Positions 1-6,945 of a stretch of 10,675 nt of DNA are shown in pieces. This DNA comes from an uncultured Clostridia bacterium (lineage in GTDB: Bacteria; Bacillota; Clostridia; Christensenellales; UBA1242), in the NCBI GenBank assembly GCA_937874195.1, contig CALNBM010000052.1, positions 1 through 10,675 on the forward strand. The letters are read 5' to 3'. Numbering within the stretch: the first letter of the stretch is position 1; every line of letters starts with the position of its first letter. The notes under the pieces were generated by a model, which saw only the letters and a program-made list of their open reading frames with translations, ran no database searches and had not been told where the DNA came from. The position numbers and the translations under genes were made by a program.

Positions 1-567
1 GAAATTGAATTGCCCGTATCTGTAATCCTTTCCAAAATGGAGAAAAGGGGTCTAAGTATCCATTGGGAGAAATTAACAACATTAAAAGAGGATTTAGAAG
101 AGGAGATAGATAAGGTCCAAAAGGAAATATATGATATTGTAGGACATGAATTTAATGTTAATTCTCCAAAACAACTTTCGGATATTCTCTTTCGTGAGTT
201 AGATTTACCAAATAAATCAAAGGGGAGTACTAGAGAATCTGTATTAGATGGTATGCTAGGTATTCATCCCATTATTGAACAGCTTCTTTACTTTAGAGAA
301 ATTACCAAAGTACTTAATACATATATACAACCACTTTTTGAAAACAGTATTGTAAAGGAGGAGGGAATACATTCCATTCATACAGATTTTAAACAAACAG
401 GGACAACCTCTGGAAGATTTTCATCTATTAATCCAAACCTTCAGAATCTACCACTAGAGGGAGTATGGGCTAAAAGACTGAGAGAGTGTTTTGTACCAAG
501 AAAAGGCTTTAAACGCAATGCTACACGCCAAAAATGGTATTCTCGTTGCCCCTTGTGGCAGTGGTAA
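1..567 (+). CDS. polA: DNA polymerase I (family A) internal fragment, 3' part replaced
   Basis: The reading frame is open at the left edge (E-I-E-L-P-V-S-V-I-L-S-K-M-E-K-R-G), so the TTG at 10 is not a real start. Visible PolA landmarks are the start of the polymerase domain (MEKRGL), the thumb motif FNVNSPKQLSDILF, the YIQPL segment, and motif A-proximal TDFKQTGTTSGRFSSINPNLQNLP followed closely by RLRECFVPRKGF. In the family this leads directly into the catalytic SADYSQIELR segment, which is absent: after about position 513 the frame runs through 18 unrelated codons to TAA. The fragment therefore lacks motif A aspartate, the fingers and motif C, and cannot be active. No GGC glycine codon occurs in its first 490 bases (3 GGT, 4 GGA, 2 GGG), unlike the helicase beyond. 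It may come from another genome by chimeric assembly, or be a real deletion scar. Confidence 0.85.
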   Translation, partial: EIELPVSVILSKMEKRGLSIHWEKLTTLKEDLEEEIDKVQKEIYDIVGHEFNVNSPKQLSDILFRELDLPNKSKGSTRESVLDGMLGIHPIIEQLLYFREITKVLNTYIQPLFENSIVKEEGIHSIHTDFKQTGTTSGRFSSINPNLQNLPLEGVWAKRLRECFVPRKGFKRNATRQKWYSRCPLWQW

Positions 568-1573
568 GACCGAAATTGGCGTAGCGCTTATAAAAGCCAT
601 TGGCGGGAAAGCACTTTGGCTCACACACACGAGCGACCTATTAAGGCAAAGCAAAGAAAGGGCTGAGAAATATTTTCAGGGAGATTTTGGCACAATTACC
701 GAAGGTCAAGTAAATGTTGGGCAAGACATTACTTTTGCCACAATACAAACAATGTCGAAAATAGATTTAGAGCAATATAAGAATGTGTTTAGTGTGATTA
801 TCGTTGATGAGGCAAGCCATTGTGTTGGTAGCCCTACAAAGGTGCGTATGTTCTACAAGGTATTGAGTGCCTTATCAGCACGCTACAAGTATGGGCTTAC
901 TGCCACCCCACATAGAGCCGACAATTTAATGATTTGTGCTTACTCGCTACTAGGCGACAAAGTGTATGAGATATTCGATAGCGAGTGTCCTACTCTCACT
1001 CCTACTTACGAGCCACTTATGATAACCACACAAATACCAAAGATTATCATTGGCGAAGACTTAGTTACTCACGAGCCAACTTACCGAGAGCCTTATATCG
1101 ACACTGATGGCACGATTATTTATTCAAGCCTTATTAAAGCTATTAGCGAGAACGAGCCACGCAATACCTATATCGCCCACCTTGCTGGCGAGTGTATGGC
1201 ACAAGGCAAACACATAATTATCTTATGTAGCCTAATTACGCAAGTAAAGGCACTTGTAAGAGCAATTAATGGCAGTGTGGAACTAATAGGCTCAACACCT
1301 AAAAAAGAGCGTGAGCGAGTGCTTAAAGGCGAAAATAATTGTATTGTCGCAACATACGCTCTTGCCAAAGAAGGCTTAGATAAGCCAATACTTGATACAC
1401 TTATTCTTGCTAGCCCACAAAAAGACTACACTATCGTAAAGCAAAGCATAGGGAGGGTAAGGCGTGCTTATAAGGGCAAGACAAGTTGTGTCGTGTATGA
1501 TATAGTCGATAGTAATATCGGCTATTGTCTAGGGGCATTTACCAAAAGGAGAAGAATTATAAATGGAAATTAG
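491..1573 (+). CDS. SF2 DEAD/DEAH-type helicase, N-terminally truncated
   Basis: An ATP-dependent superfamily 2 helicase core, of the type phages carry for replication or recombination. Counting from the TTG at 491: Q-motif remnant YQEKAL (2-7), Walker A APCGSGKT (20-27), motif Ia LTHTSDLLRQ, FATIQTM (82-88), Walker B VDEASH (105-110, with Ser in place of the usual His/Asp), motif III LTATPHR (136-142), a second RecA fold from HIIILCS on, motif V YALAKEGLD, and arginine-finger motif VI QSIGRVRR (318-325). The TTG has no ribosome site and lies inside the PolA join; upstream there is a TGA at 479-481, so the true N-terminus is missing. Glycine is mostly GGC (15 of 24). The gene ends in TAG, overlapping the next gene by 11 bases. 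Substrate and partner are unknown. Confidence 0.88.
   Translation: MYQEKALNAMLHAKNGILVAPCGSGKTEIGVALIKAIGGKALWLTHTSDLLRQSKERAEKYFQGDFGTITEGQVNVGQDITFATIQTMSKIDLEQYKNVFSVIIVDEASHCVGSPTKVRMFYKVLSALSARYKYGLTATPHRADNLMICAYSLLGDKVYEIFDSECPTLTPTYEPLMITTQIPKIIIGEDLVTHEPTYREPYIDTDGTIIYSSLIKAISENEPRNTYIAHLAGECMAQGKHIIILCSLITQVKALVRAINGSVELIGSTPKKERERVLKGENNCIVATYALAKEGLDKPILDTLILASPQKDYTIVKQSIGRVRRAYKGKTSCVVYDIVDSNIGYCLGAFTKRRRIINGN
494..513 (+). other. PolA/helicase junction, dual-frame overlap
   Basis: These 20 bases read VPRKGFK-like in the PolA frame (codons from 493) and YQEKAL in the helicase frame (codons from 494). Both readings fit their families: FVPRKGF is the segment just before PolA motif A, and YQEKAL is the Q-motif of SF2 helicases (usually R-P-Y-Q-x-x-A-L). 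Homology to PolA ends here and homology to the helicase begins here. This is how a join through a short identical stretch looks. It can arise from microhomology-mediated recombination or from a short-k assembly error; the sequence alone does not separate the two. Confidence 0.75.
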
Positions 1574-1739
1574 TGAAAAGATTAAAAGAGCAAGAAGAGC
1601 CTTACTTCTTACCCAACAAGAAGTAGCTGATAAGGCGGGAATAGATATTGCTAATGTGTGTCGATTAGAAAACGGCAAGAGCCATAGTGAAACCGCGATT
1701 ATTAAGGTTTGTAAGGTTTTAGGTATCGACTATGAATAA
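1563..1739 (+). CDS. Small XRE/Cro-CI family helix-turn-helix regulator
   Basis: A 58-residue protein that is almost entirely one helix-turn-helix domain. After the MEISEKIKRARR helix comes the typical XRE pattern LTQQEVADKAGIDIANVCRLE (about 16-36), where TQQEVADKAG is helix 2 plus turn and IDIANVCRLENGK the recognition helix and its end; helices 4-5 follow (ETAIIKVCKVLGI). The start is supported by AAGGAG at 1546-1551, 11 bases upstream, inside the helicase end. It begins before the helicase stops and its stop TAA overlaps the ATG of the following gene, so all three are probably co-translated. It has no ligand or protease-sensor domain. Proteins of this size act as dimeric repressors, or as antitoxins when paired with a toxin; which applies here is not shown. 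Confidence 0.88.
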   Translation: MEISEKIKRARRALLLTQQEVADKAGIDIANVCRLENGKSHSETAIIKVCKVLGIDYE

Positions 1740-2070
1740 AGACTTCTTCTTATATAACCGGCTTGGTTATGTGGTTAATGATAAAAAGAGCAATATTGCC
1801 CTTGGCGATATTAATAAAGTTTGTAAAGAAGTTAGCCTTGTCGATAAGTATCGTTTGCCTTGTATGCGTGTAAAAATGTGTGTTGGCACTATTGGAACAC
1901 AAAAATGTTTCTTGTCTGTATGCTCCACAGAGTTTAATAGCGACAAGCAACATGTGTATATTGAAGTGCGCCCTACAAGCGAGATAGCTGATATGCGAAA
2001 AATCTTCCATATCATTAAAGAAACCTACAAGGCGAACATAAATAATTACACAAAAGAAAAGCACTCCTAA
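1732..2070 (+). CDS. Unidentified 112-residue protein coupled to the XRE regulator
   Basis: Not recognised. The ATG lies within the XRE gene's final codons (an 8-base overlap), and no good ribosome site precedes it, so translation likely depends on re-initiation after the regulator. The protein is soluble, without signal peptide or membrane segment. It is fairly cysteine-rich for a cytoplasmic protein (Cys in KVCKE, PCMR, KMCVG, KCFL, SVCS) and shows alternating strand-like segments (MRVKMCVGTIG, KCFLSVCSTEF, HVYIEVRP) followed by a helix (DMRKIFHIIKETYK). No Cys pairs have zinc-finger spacing. The position behind a small XRE gene is like that of a toxin or a repressor partner, but nothing in the sequence proves either role. 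The TAA stop sits in the terminator hairpin. Confidence 0.7.
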   Translation: MNKDFFLYNRLGYVVNDKKSNIALGDINKVCKEVSLVDKYRLPCMRVKMCVGTIGTQKCFLSVCSTEFNSDKQHVYIEVRPTSEIADMRKIFHIIKETYKANINNYTKEKHS

Positions 2071-2087
2071 TAAGGAGTGCCTTTTTT
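2061..2087. terminator. Bidirectional intrinsic terminator between convergent genes
   Basis: An 8-bp perfect stem GCACTCCT / AGGAGTGC (2061-2068 and 2073-2080) closes a 4-base loop AATA. On the plus strand it is followed by C and six T (2082-2087). On the minus strand the A-rich flank at 2050-2060 gives TTTTCTTTTG after the stem, so it can stop transcription both ways. It overlaps the stop codon of the 112-residue plus-strand gene and abuts the stop of the 121-residue minus-strand gene. Confidence 0.9.
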
Positions 2088-2451
2088 ATTCTTCTTTTTG
2101 CTCTTTTAGGACTTCGGCGATTTGCCCGTTTTCTATCATTTTGAGCCAACGTGAGTGTTTCTCTTCTTCTTTAATAATAAAGCCAAACGCCTTGTTATAA
2201 GGCTCACGATCATTATCGTTAATTACTTTTAAAACATTTTGATAGCCAGTTATTGCTTCTAATTCATCCTTGTCTAAACCTTTTGCCATAAGAGCGATTT
2301 CTTCTTTGCCAACTTTATAATCACACTTAACAATAAAGTCATTTAATTCTTCGCTATACATACTAGGCACTCGCATAAAGCGATATTCCTTTTCTTCTTC
2401 CTCTCTACGTTTAAACTCTTTGGCTAAATCTTCTTTTTCATTATGGAACAT
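2086..2451 (-). CDS. Unidentified 121-residue charged protein with its own promoter
   Basis: Not recognised. A highly charged, helix-rich cytoplasmic protein: the N-terminal 25 residues are nearly all Lys/Glu/Arg (HNEKEDLAKEFKRREEEEKE), followed by a mixed middle (FIVKCDYKVGKEEIALMAKG, then DELEAITGYQNVLKVI) and an acidic/basic C-terminus (IIKEEEKHSRWLKMI, EVLKEQKEE). No signal peptide, membrane segment or known motif. The start is well supported by AAAGGAG (2461-2467), 9 bases upstream, and by a promoter just beyond. It is separated from the tail-fibre gene by 144 bases with a hairpin, so it is probably transcribed independently, as phage accessory genes (morons) often are. Function unknown. 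Confidence 0.75.
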   Translation of the reverse strand: MFHNEKEDLAKEFKRREEEEKEYRFMRVPSMYSEELNDFIVKCDYKVGKEEIALMAKGLDKDELEAITGYQNVLKVINDNDREPYNKAFGFIIKEEEKHSRWLKMIENGQIAEVLKEQKEE

Positions 2452-2476
2452 AAAACAATTCTCCTTTGTTTCTTTT

Positions 2477-2505
2477 ATTATATTATTTTCTCGTAATTAA
2501 TTAAA
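2477..2505 (-). promoter_or_regulatory. Sigma-A-like promoter for the 121-residue gene
   Basis: On the minus strand TTTAAT (2500-2505), a 17-base spacer and a perfect TATAAT (2477-2482). The expected start near 2470 leaves a very short leader before AAAGGAG. The same hexamers and spacing recur at 9951-9979. The -35 is a weak match to TTGACA and the region is AT-rich, so the -10 carries most of the support. Confidence 0.55.
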
Positions 2506-2547
2506 CTATCTTTCAAAGGCTTGTAATTTCATTTTAGCCTTTCCAAG

Positions 2548-2570
2548 TTAGCAGGGATAAACCCTGCTGA
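2548..2570 (-). other. GC-rich hairpin downstream of the tail fibre
   Basis: AGCAGGG (2550-2556) and CCCTGCT (2562-2568) form a 7-bp stem with a 5-base loop, extendable by a G-T and an A-T pair. It begins about 25 bases after the fibre stop. No T-run follows on the minus strand (the next bases are AACTTGG), so as an intrinsic terminator it is incomplete. It may end or stabilise the fibre mRNA. A hairpin just past the variable region is also a known aid to retrohoming in the Bordetella phage retroelement; that link is inference here. Confidence 0.5.
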
Positions 2571-2595
2571 TTAATTAAAAATCAGACTGACATCT

Positions 2596-2712
2596 CTACA
2601 AATCAAAAGCAAAGGAAACTCCGTGAGCACTACTAGCACCGCTGTAACTGATACCACCACTAGTACTTACAGAACAGAAGCCATCGGAACTGCTCGAATA
2701 AGGAGAACGAAG
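2596..2712 (-). other. Candidate variable region at the fibre C-terminus (DGR-target-like)
   Basis: The last ~38 residues, after W1400-W1401, have the layout of a C-type-lectin-type variable loop: conserved LRSP, a stretch of small/polar residues, then conserved GVSFAFDL at the stop. In the 26 codons at 2623-2700, 24 end in C or T (all but TCG and GTA), and most are AGT, AGC, GGT, GCT, TAT or GAT, which adenine-specific mutagenesis of AAY codons would produce. That is known of diversity-generating retroelement targets. No template repeat or reverse transcriptase is in this window, and serine/glycine-rich composition alone could give part of the signal. Confidence 0.4.
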
Positions 2713-5700
2713 CCACCAAGAACTAGCAGTTGTTCCGCCTTCGCCTTTATACTTAATTCTTGCGGTTTTGGTATTGTTATTAGCCCAATACTCGTATTGA
2801 GTTCCTTCAAGTGCGGCTGCTTGTGATTTAACACCAAACAATTCAGCTTCACTTAATAAGAATAGTTTATCACTTGTGTAAGTAATTGTCGCACTATTAT
2901 AAACTTTACAATTTGCTTTATTAACTAGTTTTATAGCATTTTGAATATTTGTTGGCATTTGACTAAGAATATTTGGTAAAACATTAGTTCGCATTTTGGT
3001 TGCTTCCCAACCACCACTAGTAGTATCTGTATCGTTCATTTTATAATTAGTCGCTAGTAAGTATTTAAGTTCGAAAGTAAGGTTTGCTTTGCCTGTTCCA
3101 TCCGTTAAGTCATCGTGATTAACACCAACGATTTGAACGGTATAAGCAACACCACCAATATCAAGTTGTTTAGTTTGCCCTAAATAAGTGCTATCAAATG
3201 CTTTATTTTTAGCAAAATCAATAATATCGTCCCAACTCAAATTAGCAATATCACTAGCAATAGAACGACTTTCGAATCTAGCACTATAACTATTAGCGCC
3301 AGTGATTTGTTTTGGATAAGCAACATCAACACCATTTAATTGCCAAGACTTGAATTCTGTTATAGTTGGCGCTACATAAGTAGCGGCAGGTTTTCCCATA
3401 TCATCTTCTTTAAGCATTTCATTAAGCCCCTTATAGCAATTACCCCACTCGCTACCATTAACATTAAATGTTTGCTTGTAGCCACTTGTAGGCGCAGGAA
3501 TATCGCCACTTCCTAGCACACTAACGCCACCAATGGTTTTAATGTTTGTGCCACTAACAAGTAATGGTTGTGTAGAAATAATAGTCATAGAGCCATCAGC
3601 GACACTATTAATAATTGTAATAATACACTCGTAATTTAAGACACTCGTAGTGTTATTCACACTATAAGAACCAAGTAATGTATAAGTTGTGCCATCATGC
3701 TTATAACTTAACTTTACAGGATTTAAATCGGTGTTAGTAGGAATAAATGTGATAATCGACTTTTTAGTTATAGCCGTAATTAAGTCGGCAACTGTTAATG
3801 AGTTAAAAGTAATTGTGCCATCAGTTGCTACTGTGCCATTGATATCAAAATTACTTATGATCGTTGGTTTGTTAGTTAAGTCATTATAAGACCCACTTGT
3901 TGCCACCGTGCTTAAAGTTGGTTTGTTAGTTAAGTCATTATACGAGCCACTTGTAGCGACACTTGCTAGACCACTAACATAACTTGCACTTAATTTATTA
4001 GTAGATGTGAATAAAGGTTGGTAAGTGCTTTGTGCCGTTGAAACCAATAAATAAAGCGACATATTAGGTGTTCCAACTAAATCACTATATAAGCCACTAG
4101 TTGCCACTGTTGATAAAGAAGGCTTATTGATTAAATCGGTATAACTCCCAGTAGTAGCAACTGTTTTAAGAGCAGGAAGGTTAAGCAAGTCATTATAACT
4201 ACCGCTACTAGCCACTGTTGCGTAAGTAGGTTTGTTAGTTAAGTCATTATAACTTCCACTAGTTGCCACACTTGCTAGACCAGTTATATAAGTTGTGGCT
4301 ATCTTATTACTAGCATTAATTAAAGGCTCGTAGGTTGCTTGTGCTGAAGCAATAGTTAAGTAGCCACTTAAATCTATTTCAAAGCCACCAAGTTCTTCCC
4401 AAGCACTATTGACCCAAATAAACTCGCTATAAATATCTTGTGTCGCACCACTTTTTGGCACGAGATAAATAACACCTGAATTGCCCGTTGTTGGTAAGGC
4501 ACTAACTACTTGAACATCAAGTGTAGGAACGCTAGGACAATATAATTTTCCATTATAAATCTTAACTTCAACAACACTAGAAATATCGCTAATCGGAGTT
4601 GCTTTTACGACCCCACCAACGCTATTAGTAGCATAGTCAGTTTTATTAACATAGTTGCTATCATTAGTGAGTTCGCTTGTCTTTGTTGGTATTGTTGGCT
4701 TATTAGTTAGGTCATTATAACTACCACTAGTAGCAACAGTAGCAAATGTAGGAATATTATTTAAGTCAGTGTATTTCCCGCTTGTAGCAACAGTAGCAAA
4801 TGTAGGAATATTTAATAAATCGCTATACTTACCACTAGTAGCAACAGTAGCATAAGTTGGTTTATTAAGTAAATCATTATATGAGCCACTTAAACCAACG
4901 GTGCTAATTGTAGGAACGCCACTTAAATCGCTGTATAAGCCACTATAAGCAACATTATTAAACACAGGCTTATTTAATAAGTCGCTATATAAACCACTAG
5001 TAGCAACAGTAGATAGGTCGCTAATATTGGCTTTGGTATCGAAAGTAGTCTTAATCGTGCCACTATCAGCGTAATTACTAGCAGTCTTGACAATAATATT
5101 GCCATTTGTTAAGGCACTTGTTTTTGCAAATTGAGATGGCATTTCTACGAGAGTTCTTGTTTCACTTGCAAAATCAAGGGCAACGATATAGAAAAGACCG
5201 CTTGTATTGTCTTGAACGACTTGTCCTTTATCAAAGGTTTGTAATTTTGCGGTTATATCGCTTGTAGAGAGCGATAATATATCTTGCCTATTAATTGTGG
5301 CAGGTATACCAAAAAACGCACTAGAATTGACCATATTGAAAACGGCATTGAATATCCAGCGATAGCCAACGCCATTAGTATATTTCTCGACTTGAAGCAT
5401 ATCACGCACTTTCATTGTGCCACTATTATTTAAAATATTTTGGAAATTAATCGTTGTGCCATTAATCACACAAAGCATTGTATTATCTAAATCAATATTC
5501 CCTGCTACATTAAAGTGTAAATCGAGTTCATAAGTAGTATTTTCTTTAAGTGTATAAGTATCGCTTGTTTCAAAAGTAATCACACTACCACTTAAACTTC
5601 CAGTTAAGTCAATTCGTTGTAAGCGACCGATATTTGTATCAACCGTTTCGCTTAAAGTGTCAATACTTGCTTTATTTTCGTTTATCGCACCACTAACTGT

Positions 5701-6915
5701 CTTACTAGTAGTTGTTAAAGTATTATCGGTTTTTGTTTGCGTAGTGCTTGCAGGGGCTTTTAAATTATTGAGTTCGTTTATACTGCCTGGAATAGTTTTG
5801 CTTGTTGTGGTTAAAGTGTTATCGGTAATCTTTTGGTATTCTTGCATATCGCTTTCGAGAATATCGACTTCATAAAAACCATACTCGCCACTAGCAACAC
5901 TATTTACTTTACTAACCCAATAATCAGGCATATTAGTTTCTTTTATAAATAAACTATCGCCAACTTTATAAACACTATTTGTAGCACTCGCTAATGCTGT
6001 TTTCATAGCAAGATAAGTGTCGAAAGTATAACCAGTAGTTTTACCACTCGCAAGAGTATAAGCACTATCGGCTTTATCTTGGGCATTTGTTATTGCTGTG
6101 TCTTGTGTGGTATTCTTTTCGTTTAAAGTAGCGACATTGGTATCGGTATAAGTTTTTGCTTCGGTTAATTTACTCGCACTATCGACTTTCGTTTCGTAGG
6201 TTTCACTAGCACTTGCGATAGTTAAGTAATTATTTAGTTCGCCACTTGCCAAAAACTTGTTATCGGCTTCGGTTTTACTATATACAAGCGACTTGACATA
6301 AAAAGTATTTTTTAAATCAAGAAGGCTTTGTAAAGTTGATAAACTTTGTTTGGTAAGCAAAGTTGTAACAACACCATCAACAATAGTCGTTGATACGGAA
6401 GTAATTACATTGCCTGTATTTGTGTCAATCTTAGCATCTTGAGTATTATTTTTGCTATCAACATAAGTCTTATCAGCTTTGATACCAATATTTGCTTTAA
6501 GATAGTCGTATTGGCTTAAAGTAATTGTAGGGTCGCTTACAATATTGCTACTTTCGATATTGTAGGTAATTTCTCCATTAGCCACAATACTAGCATTAGC
6601 AAGAAAGCCACGAATTGTCATTGAGTGGTTTCCCGCGTTAGCAAGGTCGGTTGAAGTCATTGCATAAGCAAAAAACTTATAAGTTGTGAAATATTTAAAA
6701 TATAAAAGTTTTCTACTTTCATTATAAGGAACTTCCTTATTCACAACTGACCCATAAGGATCATTATTCCAGTCATCTTGTTTAAAACTCGCATTAATAA
6801 TTGCCGAGTTCTCAAAGTAGGCGTAGATAGTATTTACACTATCACTTCCTTGCCTTAATTCATCATCGTTAATAATCTCTTTTAATACACCATTTTCATT
6901 AAAGTATAAATACAT
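2596..6915 (-). CDS. Giant modular phage tail fibre / receptor-binding protein
   Basis: A 1439-residue fibre. The N-terminus (MYLYFNENGVLKEIINDDEL, to about 145) resembles baseplate-attachment domains of Bacillota phage fibres. Next come helical/coiled linkers with YLTIASASETYE and two DNTLTTTSKT-x-x-G-x-INE units, a VGDSLFIKETNMPDYWVS module, and 12 copies of an 18-residue shaft repeat (VATSGSYNDLTNKPT type) at about 637-744, 883-954 and 986-1021. Between the first two clusters lies a common fibre module (VVSALPTTGNSGVIYLVPKS ... EFIWVNSAWEELG). The C-terminal 290 residues match the DUF6273 pattern, with WWLRSP at 1400-1405 and ending GVSFAFDL. The likely role is host recognition at the virion tail, probably as a trimer. 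The start has GAGG (6923-6926) 7 bases upstream and the stop is TAG. No chaperone or protease-cleavage domain is seen. Confidence 0.88.
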   Translation of the reverse strand: MYLYFNENGVLKEIINDDELRQGSDSVNTIYAYFENSAIINASFKQDDWNNDPYGSVVNKEVPYNESRKLLYFKYFTTYKFFAYAMTSTDLANAGNHSMTIRGFLANASIVANGEITYNIESSNIVSDPTITLSQYDYLKANIGIKADKTYVDSKNNTQDAKIDTNTGNVITSVSTTIVDGVVTTLLTKQSLSTLQSLLDLKNTFYVKSLVYSKTEADNKFLASGELNNYLTIASASETYETKVDSASKLTEAKTYTDTNVATLNEKNTTQDTAITNAQDKADSAYTLASGKTTGYTFDTYLAMKTALASATNSVYKVGDSLFIKETNMPDYWVSKVNSVASGEYGFYEVDILESDMQEYQKITDNTLTTTSKTIPGSINELNNLKAPASTTQTKTDNTLTTTSKTVSGAINENKASIDTLSETVDTNIGRLQRIDLTGSLSGSVITFETSDTYTLKENTTYELDLHFNVAGNIDLDNTMLCVINGTTINFQNILNNSGTMKVRDMLQVEKYTNGVGYRWIFNAVFNMVNSSAFFGIPATINRQDILSLSTSDITAKLQTFDKGQVVQDNTSGLFYIVALDFASETRTLVEMPSQFAKTSALTNGNIIVKTASNYADSGTIKTTFDTKANISDLSTVATSGLYSDLLNKPVFNNVAYSGLYSDLSGVPTISTVGLSGSYNDLLNKPTYATVATSGKYSDLLNIPTFATVATSGKYTDLNNIPTFATVATSGSYNDLTNKPTIPTKTSELTNDSNYVNKTDYATNSVGGVVKATPISDISSVVEVKIYNGKLYCPSVPTLDVQVVSALPTTGNSGVIYLVPKSGATQDIYSEFIWVNSAWEELGGFEIDLSGYLTIASAQATYEPLINASNKIATTYITGLASVATSGSYNDLTNKPTYATVASSGSYNDLLNLPALKTVATTGSYTDLINKPSLSTVATSGLYSDLVGTPNMSLYLLVSTAQSTYQPLFTSTNKLSASYVSGLASVATSGSYNDLTNKPTLSTVATSGSYNDLTNKPTIISNFDINGTVATDGTITFNSLTVADLITAITKKSIITFIPTNTDLNPVKLSYKHDGTTYTLLGSYSVNNTTSVLNYECIITIINSVADGSMTIISTQPLLVSGTNIKTIGGVSVLGSGDIPAPTSGYKQTFNVNGSEWGNCYKGLNEMLKEDDMGKPAATYVAPTITEFKSWQLNGVDVAYPKQITGANSYSARFESRSIASDIANLSWDDIIDFAKNKAFDSTYLGQTKQLDIGGVAYTVQIVGVNHDDLTDGTGKANLTFELKYLLATNYKMNDTDTTSGGWEATKMRTNVLPNILSQMPTNIQNAIKLVNKANCKVYNSATITYTSDKLFLLSEAELFGVKSQAAALEGTQYEYWANNNTKTARIKYKGEGGTTASSWWLRSPYSSSSDGFCSVSTSGGISYSGASSAHGVSFAFDL
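3853..3960 (-). repeat. Fibre shaft repeat cluster 3 (2 x 54 bp)
   Basis: Two tandem 18-residue units, both VATSGSYNDLTNKP at the core, residues about 986-1021. Their protein cores are identical while codons differ (for example GTC versus GTG for the first Val), so they are not a very recent duplication. Confidence 0.9.
4054..4269 (-). repeat. Fibre shaft repeat cluster 2 (4 x 54 bp)
   Basis: Four in-frame units at residues about 883-954: VATSGSYNDLTNKP, VASSGSYNDLLNLP, VATTGSYTDLINKP and VATSGLYSDLVGTP; the last unit degenerates after its core. Like cluster 3 it is preceded by a TIASAQATYEPL / VSTAQSTYQPL-type segment and GLAS, so the two clusters form a larger 103-residue (309-bp) repeat. 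Confidence 0.9.
4684..5007 (-). repeat. Fibre shaft repeat cluster 1 (6 x 54 bp)
   Basis: Six consecutive 18-residue units, residues about 637-744, with exact 54-bp period and consensus V-A-T-S-G-x-Y-S/N-D-L-x-N-x-P-T. Variants include VAYSGLYSDLSGVP and VGLSGSYNDLLNKP. The array ends in TKTSELTNDSNYV, the usual exit sequence of such arrays in phage fibres. Confidence 0.92.
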
Positions 6916-6936
6916 ATTTTTACCTCACTTTATTTA

Positions 6937-6942
6937 ATTATA
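6937..6942 (-). promoter_or_regulatory. Possible -10 box before the fibre gene
   Basis: A perfect TATAAT on the minus strand sits between the stop of the 160-residue gene and the fibre start, 22 bases ahead of the ATG. No acceptable -35 or extended -10 (TGn) is found at the right distance. It could give extra fibre transcription, or be chance in AT-rich DNA. Confidence 0.25.
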
Positions 6943-6945
6943 AGA

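Noticed and set aside
1563..2070. HipB/HipS-like toxin-antitoxin pair.
   Set aside because: The XRE protein fits loosely, but the second protein shows no recognisable HipA N-subdomain or kinase motif, so the name is not supported.
2515..2542. Second hairpin AAAGGCT / AGCCTTT (2515-2521, 2536-2542).
   Set aside because: The loop is 14 bases, the stem has few GC pairs and no T-tract follows on either strand; it overlaps the region upstream of the promoter and may be chance.
3853..5007. Regularly spaced 54-bp repeats that could suggest a CRISPR array.
   Set aside because: The repeats are contiguous, in frame, degenerate and translate into a known fibre repeat; there are no unique spacers.
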